A stretch of DNA of 42,614 nucleotides from an uncultured Acetatifactor sp. (GTDB lineage: Bacteria; Bacillota; Clostridia; Lachnospirales; Lachnospiraceae), in assembly GCA_910580225.1 (NCBI GenBank), contig CAJTXE010000005.1, forward strand, positions 83,487-126,100. Reading direction: 5' to 3'. The translations under genes were made by a program, and so were the position numbers. Shown here one piece after another: positions 8,298 to 17,694 of this stretch. The notes below the pieces were generated by a model. It made no database searches. It saw nothing but the letters and a program-made list of their open reading frames with translations, and was not told where the DNA came from. Numbering within the stretch: the first letter of the stretch is position 1; each line of letters opens with the position of its first letter.

Positions 8298-9565
8298 GAA
8301 AGCTGATCTTTCTATTTGTTACACTTCTTACAGGGTATATGGCCGGGGTATTTCGGTCTGTGCCGTTGATGGTTCTGGCCGTTTTGGAAGCGGCTCTGTT
8401 TGTGTTCTCTTTTTTTCAGGCCCGTTATCTGCAGCATGGTATGTGTGCCGAATTTGTCCGGCATGGGGAGACCCTGGAGAAATCTGCCTGGCTGGTCTGC
8501 CCGGTGAAGATTAAAAATGGCAGAAAACTGCCGGTAAGCCGCTTTCAGATAAGGCTTCGGTATGGATACGGTCAGGAGAAGGAAGAAAGCGGAGGGGCCA
8601 GAAGAAAAACGAAATTTCGCACAAAATATATTGAAGGAAGCTGCGGCTGCGGCGAAAGTATGGTTCAGTTCGAGGTCTGCGCTCATTATTGCGGATTAAT
8701 GACGGTTCGGATGAATGGTCTGCGGGTCTATGATTATCTGTCCTTGTTTTCTGCCTTTGGCAGGCAGGAAGAGCAGATGGAGGTGGCTGTCTATCCCGGG
8801 GAGCGTGCGCTGCATCTGGAGCGGATGATATTTGGGGAAGGAGAGGAGGGCCGGGTTCCGGAGCAGGCTTCTGCCCGGGGCGGGGAGACAGGCAGCCAGG
8901 TCCGGCAGCTGCGGGAATACGAGACCGGAGATTCCAGCCGTTGTATACACTGGAATCTGAGTGCAAGGATGGGAGAGTTGTGGGTCAAGGAGTATGAAAA
9001 GGAGGCGGATCACTGTATTCGGCTGTTTCTGGAGACGGAAGGGTTAGCGGAGATAGGAGAGGCGAAAGCGGATGCTTTTTATGAACTCCTTTCGGCGCTT
9101 GTATTGGGGTTGCTGCAGCATGGCGCATCCGTTCGTGTGTACTGGCAGGATGCGGTGGGTTCCGGCAGAAGGGAAATGGAAATCACCAGGGGGAGTCAGC
9201 GTCAGGAGCTGCTGCTTGCTCTGTATCGCGGGAATCTGCCGCAGACGGAGCAGGCTGGTACCGGAGAGAGATTCCGGGGGCGTGAGGAAGGAAAAGGGAG
9301 CAGGGATTTAGAGGGAGGCAATATTGGCCGAAGAACCCATGGAAGTGACAAGGGAAAGAAGAGCAGGTATTCGGAGCAGGGAGCCGGCGGAAGAAGATTC
9401 CGGGGGCGTGAGGAAGGAGCTGCCGGAGCGGATCTGGACATTGATAAGGGAAACTATCTCAGGCTGGATATACAGCTGCGCTTGTATCGGGAAGAGACAT
9501 TGCTTTATGTATTCTCTGCTGAGGCTTTAGAATCCCAGATTGAAGAAGGAAAATTTGTTTTATGA
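8294..9565 (+). CDS. DUF58 domain protein with a Gly/Arg-rich repeat insertion
   Basis: A 423-residue protein with two N-terminal membrane segments (about residues 3-40). The DUF58 core follows, with its signature near residues 200-235 (VRQLREYETGDSSRCIHWNLSARMGELWVKEYE). DUF58 proteins partner with MoxR ATPases and carry a von Willebrand A-like fold; the exact substrate is unknown. Residues about 320-385 form an extra, charged, low-complexity insert containing RFRGREEG twice. It is encoded by a roughly 24-bp direct repeat at about 9269 and 9395. The gene overlaps both neighbours by ATGA. The insert separates two parts of the C-terminal region and may be a loop. Confidence 0.85.
   Translation: MRKLIFLFVTLLTGYMAGVFRSVPLMVLAVLEAALFVFSFFQARYLQHGMCAEFVRHGETLEKSAWLVCPVKIKNGRKLPVSRFQIRLRYGYGQEKEESGGARRKTKFRTKYIEGSCGCGESMVQFEVCAHYCGLMTVRMNGLRVYDYLSLFSAFGRQEEQMEVAVYPGERALHLERMIFGEGEEGRVPEQASARGGETGSQVRQLREYETGDSSRCIHWNLSARMGELWVKEYEKEADHCIRLFLETEGLAEIGEAKADAFYELLSALVLGLLQHGASVRVYWQDAVGSGRREMEITRGSQRQELLLALYRGNLPQTEQAGTGERFRGREEGKGSRDLEGGNIGRRTHGSDKGKKSRYSEQGAGGRRFRGREEGAAGADLDIDKGNYLRLDIQLRLYREETLLYVFSAEALESQIEEGKFVL
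9269..9418 (+). repeat. 24-bp direct repeat inside the DUF58 gene
   Basis: A block beginning AGATTCCGGGGGCGTGAGG occurs at about 9269 and 9395, 126 bp (42 codons) apart, both in frame as RFRGREEG. Confidence 0.8.
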
Positions 9566-11874
9566 AGAAAGACGGGATTATGGGTGCTGTGAGGAACGGG
9601 ATCGAAATCAGAGCCGGTCTGGAAGAACCGGAGGAAAAGGGGCGCCCGGCCGCAGCCCTTTTATTTTTGGAAGCGGGAGTCTTCGGAGTACTTTTTCTGC
9701 TTGGTTCCATGAAGGGAGTCTTCTTCTCGGAATGGGCGGTCTATCCGGTGACGGCATTGCTGTGCTGGGGAATCTGGTTTACTTATTACGGAAGCAGGAA
9801 GGCCTATCTGCTGCTGGTGCTGGGGGCAGTGGCAGTATACGGAGTCGTGGTTTTCGGCATGGAGGATACGCTGGGGGAACAGCTTCGATATCTTGCGGGC
9901 TGTGTCCTTGGAGGGTCAAAGGAAGAACCTGTAGATGTGACCACAGCCGTGCTGCTGCTGGCTGCGGTATTTGCCTTTTTTACGGCAATGTCGGAATTTC
10001 TGGTCAGAAGTCATATGCTGTTGTATCTGCTGACTACAGTGCTGCTTCTCCTGACACCGCTGTGGGGAATTCGGCCAGGTGCTGAGGTTGTGCTGCTGCT
10101 GGCAGTATTTCAGGCGGCTTTCTGGGTGATGCAGGCAGACGGGCTGGCCCCATGGCGGCTTTCTTTTGAGGGTGTGCTGAGGCGGCAAATTATGGGAAAG
10201 AGCAGTTTTGCCGTGGGAGGCGCGGTAACGATTCTTTTTGTGGCAGTATTTCCCCTGGTCTTCCTGGGAGCAGACCGGCTGTTTGACGGGATTTACGATG
10301 CAGAGAGCCGTATCTATCAGACGATAAGTCATCTGACAGGAAGGGATGCAGTACCGGCTGCAGGCGGACGTGTGGGCAGGGGGAATCAGTATCGTACAGG
10401 GACACCGCAGCTGGAGGTTGAGGTGGATATTAAGCCTTCGGAAGCCCTTTACTTATCCGGATTTCAGGGGGACGAATACACAGGGGGAGGCTGGGAAAGT
10501 CTGGGAGAAGGGGGATTATTTGAGACATTGGAGGAGAAACTGGGCTGGCAGATGTACAGCAACGGCCGTTTTTCCGCCGGGAATCTGTATGAAAGCATGT
10601 ATTTTATGATGAATATGAATCAGGAAGAGGAGCCGCCTGCGTGCCGAAATTTGAAAATCCGACACATGAACGGGGAATATGAGAATCTGTATGTGCCCTA
10701 TTACAGCCAGAGAGGATGGGGATGGGGAGGATCCTTTGCGGAAGGGTATCTGTTCTGGTATTATGAGCAGCAGGAGATGAAGATCGCATGGGAGGAGGTG
10801 CGTGAAGATTTTGCTGTAATACGAGATTGGTATAGGGAATTGCGGGAAGCTTACCAGGAAGAAATTCATATTGCCTATACCAGAGTGCCCATGCAGCTTT
10901 TGCCGCGGCTGACCAATCTGTGCAGTGTGAACCACTGTGAGTCTCTGGAAGAGATTACAGCGTTTATCTTGTATACCCTGCATGAAAATGCACAGTATAC
11001 CATGACTCCGGGATGGGCTCCGGTAAATGAGGATATTGTGGAATATTTCTTATTTGAAAGCGGCAGGGGATATTGCGAGCATTTTGCGTCTGCGGCTGCA
11101 TTGATGTATCGCCTGTATGGGATTCCTGCCCGGTATGTCAGCGGTTATATGGTGCAGCCATGGGCATTTGTGCAGCAGGAGACGGGCAGCTGGAAGGCGG
11201 TGGTCACGGACCGGGAGGCCCATGCCTGGGTAGAGATTTTCCTGGAGGATTATGGGTGGACGCCGGTGGAGGTAACACCCACTGCAGGGGGCGGCAGCGC
11301 AGCACGGTATCCGGGATTTCATCATTCAATCTTTCGAAAACTGGTAGCGGAAAAGGATTGGAACTGGGAGAAAACGGAGCTGCATTCAGGTATGGAAGGC
11401 AATTCGGAGGCAGGCTGGCGAATGTGGGAAGGCCTGGCTGATCTGAGGAAGGATTTCGGAGAAGCTGACAAGTGGCTTTATGCCGCAGCAGCCTGCGGCC
11501 TGTATACTTTGTGTCTGTGTCCGGTTTTGCTGGATTATCGGAGGATGAGACGGCTGAAGAGACTGGAGATGGGCAGCTGCAGGACAGTTTTTTTTCGGTT
11601 GCTTGAAATGCTTCGGTTTGCCGGATGTATGCCAGGGTATGATGGAACCGAGAGGGATTTTGCTCTGAAATTGGAAGAAACGACAGGAGTGTCAGAAAAG
11701 GACATTGCCTGGATGCAGGAACGGGTATCTCAGGCAGCATACGGCCCGCCGTGCAGGAGAGAGGAGAGAGAGACTGGTGTGTGGCAGGTTTATCTGCTGG
11801 TGGCGGAGGCTGTATACAGGAAGCTGGGATGGTATAAGCGGTTTGTATTCCGGTATTGGAAGGGGTTTTGGTGA
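9562..11874 (+). CDS. Membrane transglutaminase-like protein (TgpA type)
   Basis: A 770-residue protein. About six hydrophobic helices occupy residues 30-240 and one more lies near residues 640-660. Between them is an extracytoplasmic transglutaminase-like domain with Cys505 (GRGYCEHFASAAALMYR) and His554 (REAHAWVEIF). The third position is glutamate in GWTPVEVTP where many family members have aspartate. The C-terminus carries a DUF4129-like helical tail. Family members are thought to act on cell-surface proteins or peptides together with MoxR and DUF58. The start overlaps the DUF58 stop by ATGA. The true reaction (crosslinking or hydrolysis) cannot be told from sequence. Confidence 0.88.
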   Translation: MKKDGIMGAVRNGIEIRAGLEEPEEKGRPAAALLFLEAGVFGVLFLLGSMKGVFFSEWAVYPVTALLCWGIWFTYYGSRKAYLLLVLGAVAVYGVVVFGMEDTLGEQLRYLAGCVLGGSKEEPVDVTTAVLLLAAVFAFFTAMSEFLVRSHMLLYLLTTVLLLLTPLWGIRPGAEVVLLLAVFQAAFWVMQADGLAPWRLSFEGVLRRQIMGKSSFAVGGAVTILFVAVFPLVFLGADRLFDGIYDAESRIYQTISHLTGRDAVPAAGGRVGRGNQYRTGTPQLEVEVDIKPSEALYLSGFQGDEYTGGGWESLGEGGLFETLEEKLGWQMYSNGRFSAGNLYESMYFMMNMNQEEEPPACRNLKIRHMNGEYENLYVPYYSQRGWGWGGSFAEGYLFWYYEQQEMKIAWEEVREDFAVIRDWYRELREAYQEEIHIAYTRVPMQLLPRLTNLCSVNHCESLEEITAFILYTLHENAQYTMTPGWAPVNEDIVEYFLFESGRGYCEHFASAAALMYRLYGIPARYVSGYMVQPWAFVQQETGSWKAVVTDREAHAWVEIFLEDYGWTPVEVTPTAGGGSAARYPGFHHSIFRKLVAEKDWNWEKTELHSGMEGNSEAGWRMWEGLADLRKDFGEADKWLYAAAACGLYTLCLCPVLLDYRRMRRLKRLEMGSCRTVFFRLLEMLRFAGCMPGYDGTERDFALKLEETTGVSEKDIAWMQERVSQAAYGPPCRREERETGVWQVYLLVAEAVYRKLGWYKRFVFRYWKGFW

Positions 11875-11985
11875 ATGACGGGTTTGGCAGCCTTGAGCAG
11901 GGCAGTCCGGGCGGGGACCGTTGAGTGACGGGAATGCTTTTCACAGGCCGTGACAGACGCTTCTGCCGGCCTGCCCTGTCCCGTT

Positions 11986-12085
11986 TTACACTCGGGTTCG
12001 ATATTCGGAGGGCGTTATGCCGGTGATCTTTTTAAAATGGGGTCATAAAGTGATTTGCGTTTTCGTACCCCTGAAGAAACAGTAT
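11986..12085 (-). pseudogene. 3' remnant of an AraC-family regulator gene
   Basis: On the minus strand the frame reads GYENANHFMT and then, after a one-base frameshift near 12040, HFKKITGITPSEYRTRV and a stop. This is the typical end of an AraC HTH domain. Everything upstream is missing. It occupies most of the recognisable content of the 325-bp gap between the transglutaminase and kinase genes. Confidence 0.7.
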
Positions 12086-12119
12086 GATAAAAAATACCAT
12101 AGGAAGGAGTGCAAAAGTT

Positions 12120-12148
12120 TTGTGCAAAATTGCATATTCTGCTATAAT
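12120..12148 (+). promoter_or_regulatory. Probable promoter of the histidine kinase operon
   Basis: TATAAT at 12143-12148 with a weak TTGTGC at -35 (12120-12125), 17-bp spacer, about 50 bp before the kinase start. Confidence 0.5.
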
Positions 12149-12199
12149 AGGAGGCAGGGAGTCCGGTGACAAGGCGTACGGACCCAAGGAGAGGAAGAA

Positions 12200-13561
12200 A
12201 TGTTAACCTTGAATGATTTTATAGCAGCATATTATGGCAGCTGCCTGGGACACATTATGCTGGTGATATATTTGTTTGCCATTGTGGATGAGCATGTTAC
12301 ATGGAAGCAGGCTGCCGGGAGGCTGCCGGCGCTGCTGCTCTCGCCGTTAATGGTCACCGGAATTTCGGCACTGTTTTCCGACAGGATGACAGTGCTCCTT
12401 CTGGGTTCCCTGTCAAATCTTTTCTGCTGCACATTTTGGGTGAAATGGGCATGGAAGATTCCGCTTTGGAAAGCCTTTTCCTATATCTGCATGGCAGGTG
12501 TGATGCAGGTGCTGAACAGCTCGCTGCGTCTGTATAAATTTCTGGCGGATGTCTTATCCGTGGAATGGCTGGTCAGTACAGCGGAGATAGCAGGGGGTAT
12601 GCTGCTGGCTCTGGGAGCGGCTTTTTTCTTGAGAAAAACCGGCTTTGGAGTTCTGTTCCGCTCGCTGTTGGAGGAGGCCGGAAGGCTGAGGTCTACGGGG
12701 TTTATGGCGCTGCTCCTGCTTCTGGTGGAGGGGGCGTTCTTTCTGGGAGTGGACAGCTTCAGCCGGATGGATGGGCTGGGACCCATGTATTATCTGACTT
12801 TTGACATCCTGGTGGCAGTGATTGCCATTCTGGTAATGGGCGGAACCGTCTCCGCTGCCAGGCGGATGAGTACGAACCGCAGGCTTCAGGCGCAGCGGGA
12901 TATCATTGCCCAGCAGATGCTTTATGAGCGGAGCCTGGAGCAGGTTCGGCAGGAGATGCGCGCTTTCCGCCATGACTATAAAAATGTCATTTCCGGTATG
13001 GCGGAGCAGGCGAAAGAAGGGGAAACCAATATACTGAGCAGAGAACTGGAAAAATTGGAAGCGGGTTTCGACAGGCGTCTGGGAAAGAGAATTCAGGAAT
13101 CCATCCAAATCGGCAATCTGCGGATTCCCCAGGTGCGAAGCCTCCTTCTGGCGAAACTGGTGGATATGGAGGAGAAAAAGGTGGAATGCCGCCTGGAGGT
13201 ACTCTATCCTGTGGAAGCTGTCAACATGGATCCGTGGGATTTTGTCAGATGTGTGGGGATACTGGTGGACAATGCGGTGGAGGCTGCTCTGGAAACGGAA
13301 AAACCATGGGTGGAAATTGTGCTTTTGCAGCAGGGGAAAGATTTGGCCCTGCGGGTGAGCAATTCGTGGACAGGGCAGGCAGATCCTGGAAAGATATGGA
13401 ATGAGGGCTACAGCACCAAGGGAAAGGGACGGGGAATGGGACTTTACGGTTTCCGCCGGATTTTGCGGGAGTATCCGAACGCGTTGGCTTCCGCCAGCTG
13501 GACGGAGACGTATTTTGTACAGGAGCTGACAGTTCCCGGTAAAGCTGTGGATAGAAGATAG
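12200..13561 (+). CDS. GHKL sensor histidine kinase (AgrC/LytTR-partner type)
   Basis: A 453-residue kinase with about six hydrophobic segments in residues 1-220, then a dimerisation helix with the phosphoacceptor His258 in FRHDYKN. A GHKL ATPase domain follows, with N box DNAVEAALE and G box GRGMGLYGFRR. The architecture fits kinases that sense peptides or membrane stress and phosphorylate LytTR regulators, and such a regulator lies 99 bp downstream. The start ATG follows AAGGAGAGG by about five bases. The ligand is unknown; no obvious peptide precursor gene is adjacent. Confidence 0.88.
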   Translation: MLTLNDFIAAYYGSCLGHIMLVIYLFAIVDEHVTWKQAAGRLPALLLSPLMVTGISALFSDRMTVLLLGSLSNLFCCTFWVKWAWKIPLWKAFSYICMAGVMQVLNSSLRLYKFLADVLSVEWLVSTAEIAGGMLLALGAAFFLRKTGFGVLFRSLLEEAGRLRSTGFMALLLLLVEGAFFLGVDSFSRMDGLGPMYYLTFDILVAVIAILVMGGTVSAARRMSTNRRLQAQRDIIAQQMLYERSLEQVRQEMRAFRHDYKNVISGMAEQAKEGETNILSRELEKLEAGFDRRLGKRIQESIQIGNLRIPQVRSLLLAKLVDMEEKKVECRLEVLYPVEAVNMDPWDFVRCVGILVDNAVEAALETEKPWVEIVLLQQGKDLALRVSNSWTGQADPGKIWNEGYSTKGKGRGMGLYGFRRILREYPNALASASWTETYFVQELTVPGKAVDRR

Positions 13562-13660
13562 TATATCGGCGGTAGTATTGTTCCGGCTTGTCCGGATGCT
13601 GACAAAGCGGTCTGCGCCGGCAGCAAGCCCCAGGCGCGGTATGAAAACGGAGGACCGAAA

Positions 13661-14446
13661 ATGATTCCCATTTATTTATGCGACGACGATTCCGCCCTGC
13701 GAAGGCGGCTTGAGACTGCGCTGGAGCGGAAAATTCTGATAGAAGATTATGATATGCGGATTGTATGCAGTGCGGCGGATGGGGTATCCCTTCTGAATGC
13801 GGCGAGACAGGAGCCGGGGAAGCGGGGCATCTACTTTCTGGATGTGGAACTGAAAGACGGGAGTTGGGACGGATTCCGTCTGGGGCGGGAGATCAGGTGT
13901 CTGGATCCCCATGCAACGCTGATCTACGTCACCGGCTTCGGAGATCTGGCGTATCGTACCTTTCAGTACCATCTGGAAGCGTTTGATTACATTGTGAAAG
14001 ATCCGGAGGGACTGGAGGAATCCGTGGCCCGCTGCCTGGAAGCGGTGAGAGACAGGCTGCTGGAGGAACGCAGGGACCCGGCACAGATTTATACGCTGCA
14101 GACGGGGGAAACCCTGCAGCATATTCCCATATCGGATATTCTCTTCTTTGAGACTGCCCCCATAGCCCACCATATTTTGCTGCATACCCGGGAGAGCCGG
14201 ACGTCAGGGAAGGTTTCTGCTCCGGGAGGTGCGGGATCCGGCAGAGTTATCGATTTTCTCGGCAATTTAAACGAAATCCAGTCTCAGCTGGGGGAGGGAT
14301 TTCTGCGGGTACACAGGGCCTATCTGGTGGCTCTTGACAAAATCGAAGAAGTGGATTTAAGACATGGGCGGCTGCGTGTGGGAGGATATGAGTGCCTGCT
14401 CTCCAGAAGAGGGAAGTCTGAGCTGATGAGACGCCTGCAGCCATAA
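13661..14446 (+). CDS. LytTR-family response regulator
   Basis: A 261-residue regulator. The receiver domain (residues 1-125) has acidic-pocket residues Asp8-10 and phosphoacceptor Asp61 (YFLDVEL). The LytTR DNA-binding domain (about 145-260) contains FLRVHRAYLVAL and ends ECLLSRRGKSELMRRL. A short low-complexity Gly/Ser stretch (SGKVSAPGGAGSG) sits inside the LytTR domain. It probably receives phosphate from the kinase just upstream and controls the ABC exporter downstream, a common arrangement for bacteriocin or antimicrobial response modules. Confidence 0.9.
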   Translation: MIPIYLCDDDSALRRRLETALERKILIEDYDMRIVCSAADGVSLLNAARQEPGKRGIYFLDVELKDGSWDGFRLGREIRCLDPHATLIYVTGFGDLAYRTFQYHLEAFDYIVKDPEGLEESVARCLEAVRDRLLEERRDPAQIYTLQTGETLQHIPISDILFFETAPIAHHILLHTRESRTSGKVSAPGGAGSGRVIDFLGNLNEIQSQLGEGFLRVHRAYLVALDKIEEVDLRHGRLRVGGYECLLSRRGKSELMRRLQP

Positions 14447-14533
14447 CTGCCGCTGAATGCTCCACCGGAGCCGAAACCCATTCCGGAAGTCCGGGATGCC
14501 GTTTGAGAAATGATTTTATGGTATCTGCTCTTC

Positions 14534-14558
14534 AAGTGGTATACTCCTGCTTGAAAGG
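14534..14558. promoter_or_regulatory. Inverted repeat before the ABC exporter genes
   Basis: TTCAAG and CTTGAA arms flank a 13-bp centre containing GTATAC, about 12 bases before the ATPase start and covering the ribosome-site region. It could be an operator or a small RNA hairpin; function is inferred from position only. Confidence 0.3.
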
Positions 14559-14569
14559 AGTGATACAGT

Positions 14570-15421
14570 ATGACAAAGGAATACATTCGCCTGGACCATA
14601 TCTCAAAAAAGTTCGGAGAGACTATGGTGCTCCGGGATCTGAACGCAGTGCTGCACCGAGGGGAAATCCTGGGATTCTTAGGCCCCAGCGGTGCGGGGAA
14701 GACGACCACTATCAAGATTCTCACCGGCCAGCTGAAGCCTACCTCAGGAGATGCCTTTATATTGGGGGTCCATGTGGAGAAAATCGATGAGACAATCTAT
14801 GAGCAGATCGGAGTTGTTACCGATCAATCGGGTATCTATGAACGGCTGACAGTCTATGACAATCTTAAATTTTTCGGACGGATCCTGTGTGTTCCCGGAG
14901 AGCGCATTGATGAGCTGCTGAAACGGGTGGGTCTATATGAGCATCGGAAAAAGCCTGCAGGGAAGCTTTCCAAGGGTCAGGCACAGCGCCTGGTGTTGTC
15001 CAGGGCAATTCTGCACCGCCCCAGGGTTCTCTTTCTGGATGAGCCTACCAGCGGGCTGGATCCATCTACGGCCCTGGACATTCATAGACTTTTGGAGGAG
15101 TTGCGGGAGGCGGGTATGGCAATTTTTCTCACCACCCATAATATGGAAGAGGCTGCTAAACTATGCGATCATGTGGCGTTGCTCAACAACGGACAGATTG
15201 TGGAGTATGGCACGCCGGAGGAGCTGTGCCTGCGGTATAATCAGGATAAACGCTACCGGGTGCTGCTTTCGGACGGCAGCAGATTGGTCCTGGGACAGAA
15301 GGCGGAGGATGTAGGCAGACTTTCCAGGCTGCTTCAGGAGGATAAGGTGAACAGTCTGCATTCCTGTGAACCCACGCTGGAAAGCGTATTTTTAACAGTG
15401 ACAGGGAGGGCATTGGGATGA
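14570..15421 (+). CDS. ABC transporter ATP-binding protein
   Basis: A 283-residue ATPase with Walker A GPSGAGKT (residues 38-45), Q-loop region, Walker B VLFLDEP followed by TSGLDP, and switch His in LTTHNMEEA. The signature motif reads LSKGQ in place of the common LSGGQ, a variant seen in this exporter group. A C-terminal extension of about 60 residues follows the core. It shares a four-base ATGA overlap with the permease gene and should form an exporter with it. The regulator pair upstream suggests induction by a peptide or antibiotic. Confidence 0.92.
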   Translation: MTKEYIRLDHISKKFGETMVLRDLNAVLHRGEILGFLGPSGAGKTTTIKILTGQLKPTSGDAFILGVHVEKIDETIYEQIGVVTDQSGIYERLTVYDNLKFFGRILCVPGERIDELLKRVGLYEHRKKPAGKLSKGQAQRLVLSRAILHRPRVLFLDEPTSGLDPSTALDIHRLLEELREAGMAIFLTTHNMEEAAKLCDHVALLNNGQIVEYGTPEELCLRYNQDKRYRVLLSDGSRLVLGQKAEDVGRLSRLLQEDKVNSLHSCEPTLESVFLTVTGRALG

Positions 15422-16227
15422 GGACAGTGAAGGCAACAACAGAGAGGGAAAACGGCGGAGTGTGGCAGCGGACAGGAGTGAAAACGGTTCATTGGAATAA
15501 ACTATCCGTGATCCTGGCTATGAAGTGGCGGACACAGTTTTCCAAAAACTTTATCTCCATGCCCCTGTTTTCCGTGGGGCTCACATTTGTAATGACATTG
15601 TTTTACGGTTCCATGGCAAAATCCAACGGAAAAGCCCTGGATGACTCGGTGCGGGCGATGGCCCTGTCACTGGGGGCATTAATGAATACTACTATGACTG
15701 GAATCCTCTGTACCGGTATGGCTCTGGCAGAGGAGAAGGAAAAGCATACTTTGCGGGCGCTGATGACATCCTCGGTGAACGGACTGGAATTCTTTCTGGG
15801 AAGCACGATACCTGTGGCAGCGATGATCCTGGCGGTGAATGTGCTGTCGGTTCCGGCGGCTGGGCTGCGTCCTTCGGCAGCAGGATGGGCCATGTGGCTG
15901 GGGTTATCGGCCTTGTGCGCCATAGCGGCCACGGTTCTTGGCATGATTTTCGGAATCTGCTGTAAAAGCCAGGTGAGCGCCAGCACGATGATCTCGGTTC
16001 CCATACTGATACTGGTGATGATTCCTGTCTTTGGGGAGTTCAGCGGTTTTATGGAGAAAGTCAGCGGTTTTCTTTTCACGGGAGTGCTCTCCGAAGCGGC
16101 AGCTGCCCTGGCAGAAGATACACTCCGGGTGGATGGCTTTGGGATTGGTGTAATCGGAGCGGAGGTATTGCTGGCAGCACTGGTGTTTATCCTGCTTTAT
16201 CGGAAGAATGGGTATGAGCGGGAGTAA
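15418..16227 (+). CDS. ABC-2 type transporter permease
   Basis: A 269-residue membrane protein with about six hydrophobic segments and the ABC-2 pattern (EKEKHTLRALMTSSVNGLEFFLGS between helices 2 and 3). It probably pairs with the ATPase encoded by the overlapping upstream gene to export a substrate, which cannot be named from sequence. The first 25 residues are polar and might instead begin at a later start. Confidence 0.88.
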   Translation: MRTVKATTERENGGVWQRTGVKTVHWNKLSVILAMKWRTQFSKNFISMPLFSVGLTFVMTLFYGSMAKSNGKALDDSVRAMALSLGALMNTTMTGILCTGMALAEEKEKHTLRALMTSSVNGLEFFLGSTIPVAAMILAVNVLSVPAAGLRPSAAGWAMWLGLSALCAIAATVLGMIFGICCKSQVSASTMISVPILILVMIPVFGEFSGFMEKVSGFLFTGVLSEAAAALAEDTLRVDGFGIGVIGAEVLLAALVFILLYRKNGYERE

Positions 16228-16297
16228 AATATTTGTGAAGCCGCAGCTGATATAGGGAAAAGAGGCCGGCAGCGTCAGATCAGGAGGAAACAATAAT

Positions 16298-16722
16298 ATA
16301 AAGCATTGGATATTTTAAGGCAGGAGGCAGGAGAAGGGGAACGAATGATCGGGCCGGCGGATTCCCGGCTGCAGTACGAGGGCCGGATCGATTTCGGAAA
16401 AGCGGCGGGCCCTTTGTGGACATATCCGGCTACCAGTGTGGGTGTACGGTTTCGCGGAAGCCGCCTGGAGGTATTGGTGACAATTTACCGTGCCTTTTGG
16501 GATAATTTCCTGGGATATCTGCTGGACAGGCAGGAGTATTGTGTGAAACTGCAGGAGAGCGGCATTACCAGGATATGCCTGTATGACGCGGAGAAGGGAA
16601 GTGCTGCTGCGGGATGCGGTACAATGGCAGAAGATGCCGTTGCAGGAAGCGATGATGAGAGGCGTCCGACTGGTATCGGCAGCTTCTGCGAGGAGGGGAA
16701 GCGAAAAAAGATGATGGGATAA
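16298..16722 (+). pseudogene. Truncated copy of the acetyl-esterase gene (5' fragment)
   Basis: From about 16301 to 16600 it closely matches the first 100 or so codons of the esterase at 31046-33430 (shared DSRLQYEGRIDFGK, GPLWTYPATSVGVRFRG, ESGITRI). The start codon has become ATA, with a base lost just after it, though an AGGAGG still precedes it. After about 16600 the match ends and the frame runs into a stop at 16722, beside the IS256 remnant. Only part of the jelly-roll domain is present and no SGNH motif, so it cannot be an active enzyme. Confidence 0.85.
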
Positions 16723-16726
16723 ACGC

Positions 16727-17419
16727 AGTACACGAACAGCACGTCCTGCACACCGCGGTTCTTCAGGGCGTTCAGCATTCCCATCCAGAACTTGGAGCTC
16801 TCATTTGCCCCTACCGTGATGCAGAGGATCTCCATGTACCCTTCCGTTGTGACCCCAAGCACCACATAGGCCGCCTGGCTGAGTATCCTCCCGTCTTCCC
16901 TGAGTAGTGGATGCAGTCTATGAACACGAACGGGTAGACCGGGTTCAGGGGCCGGGACTGCCGTTCCCTGATTTCCGGGAGAATCTTATCCGTGATCTTG
17001 CTGACCATCTCTGCTGACAGCTCTATCCCATAGATATCCTGCAGCTGGTCATGGATGTCCCTGGTGCTCATTCCCCTGCCATAAAGCGAGATGACTTTCT
17101 CCTCAATCCCGGAGACATCCCTCTGGTATTTGGGGACAATCTTCGGCCCGAACTCGCCGTTCCTGTCCCGGGGGACATCAAGCTGGAATTCCCCGTACTG
17201 GCTCTTGAGCTTCTTGGGGGAATGGCCGTTGCGCTTGTTTGCGGTGTCCATGTCGCCTTTCTGGTTCCTTTCATAGCCCAGGGTTGCGTCCAGTTCTGCC
17301 TCCATGAGTTCCTGCAGGATATCCTTGAAGCCATCCCTCAGGAGGGTGTAAACATCTGCCACGCTGTTTAAGTTGTTGTCTGCAATAATCTGTCGAATCT
17401 GTTCCTTTGCTACTGGCAT
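16727..17419 (-). pseudogene. IS256-family transposase, frameshifted and 3' truncated
   Basis: Translation from the ATG at 17419 (AAGGAG nine bases upstream) gives the usual N-terminal half: LRDGFKDILQELMEAELDA, LGYERN, DVPRDRNGEFGP, ISLYGRGMSTRDI, then FVFIDCIHY. Near 16903 one base is missing. The next frame continues with EDGRILSQAAYVVLGVTTEG and NALKNRGVQDVL and stops matching at about 16727. The family is normally about 400 residues; some 230 remain. The final catalytic acidic residue is absent. Confidence 0.85.
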
Positions 17420-17512
17420 ATAAATACTCCTTTTCGATAAGAATTTCCATATCTTGATTCTTACCAAAAAGGAGCCATTTTTTACCTAAGACACAAACTT
17501 TTTTACACTACC
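16727..17512 (-). mobile_element. IS256-family insertion sequence remnant
   Basis: The right-hand (transposase 5') end is intact: reading the minus strand, GGTAGTGTAAAAAAGTTTGTG lies at about 17492-17512, an end typical of clostridial IS256 elements. The left end is lost where the esterase fragment joins at about 16725. The transposase inside is frameshifted and lacks its last third, so the element cannot move on its own. Confidence 0.8.
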
Positions 17513-17694
17513 TCGTTGGGCAGTTAGGAATATTACCACTGTGTCAGGGTGTTCCGGCTTAATGAGCTTGCTAGGTTATATCCGTTGCCATCTGGCAAGT
17601 TAAGATCCAACAGAACTAAATCATATTCCATGCTTGGTATCAGTTCTTCTTGCCTGAAGGGGTAGCTGCAGGATGCTTCTTCCACCGCTCTGCA
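17513..17694 (-). pseudogene. Response-regulator receiver fragment cut by the IS256 element
   Basis: The minus strand reads MEYDLVLLDLNLPDGNGYNL and then, after a one-base shift, KLIKPEHPDTVVIFLTA. This is the centre of an OmpR-type receiver domain, including the phosphoacceptor Asp in LLDLNLPDG. The match stops at the IS256 end at 17512. Upstream it runs into the 3' end of the ThrE-like gene. It is a remnant of a two-component regulator otherwise absent here. Confidence 0.8.
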
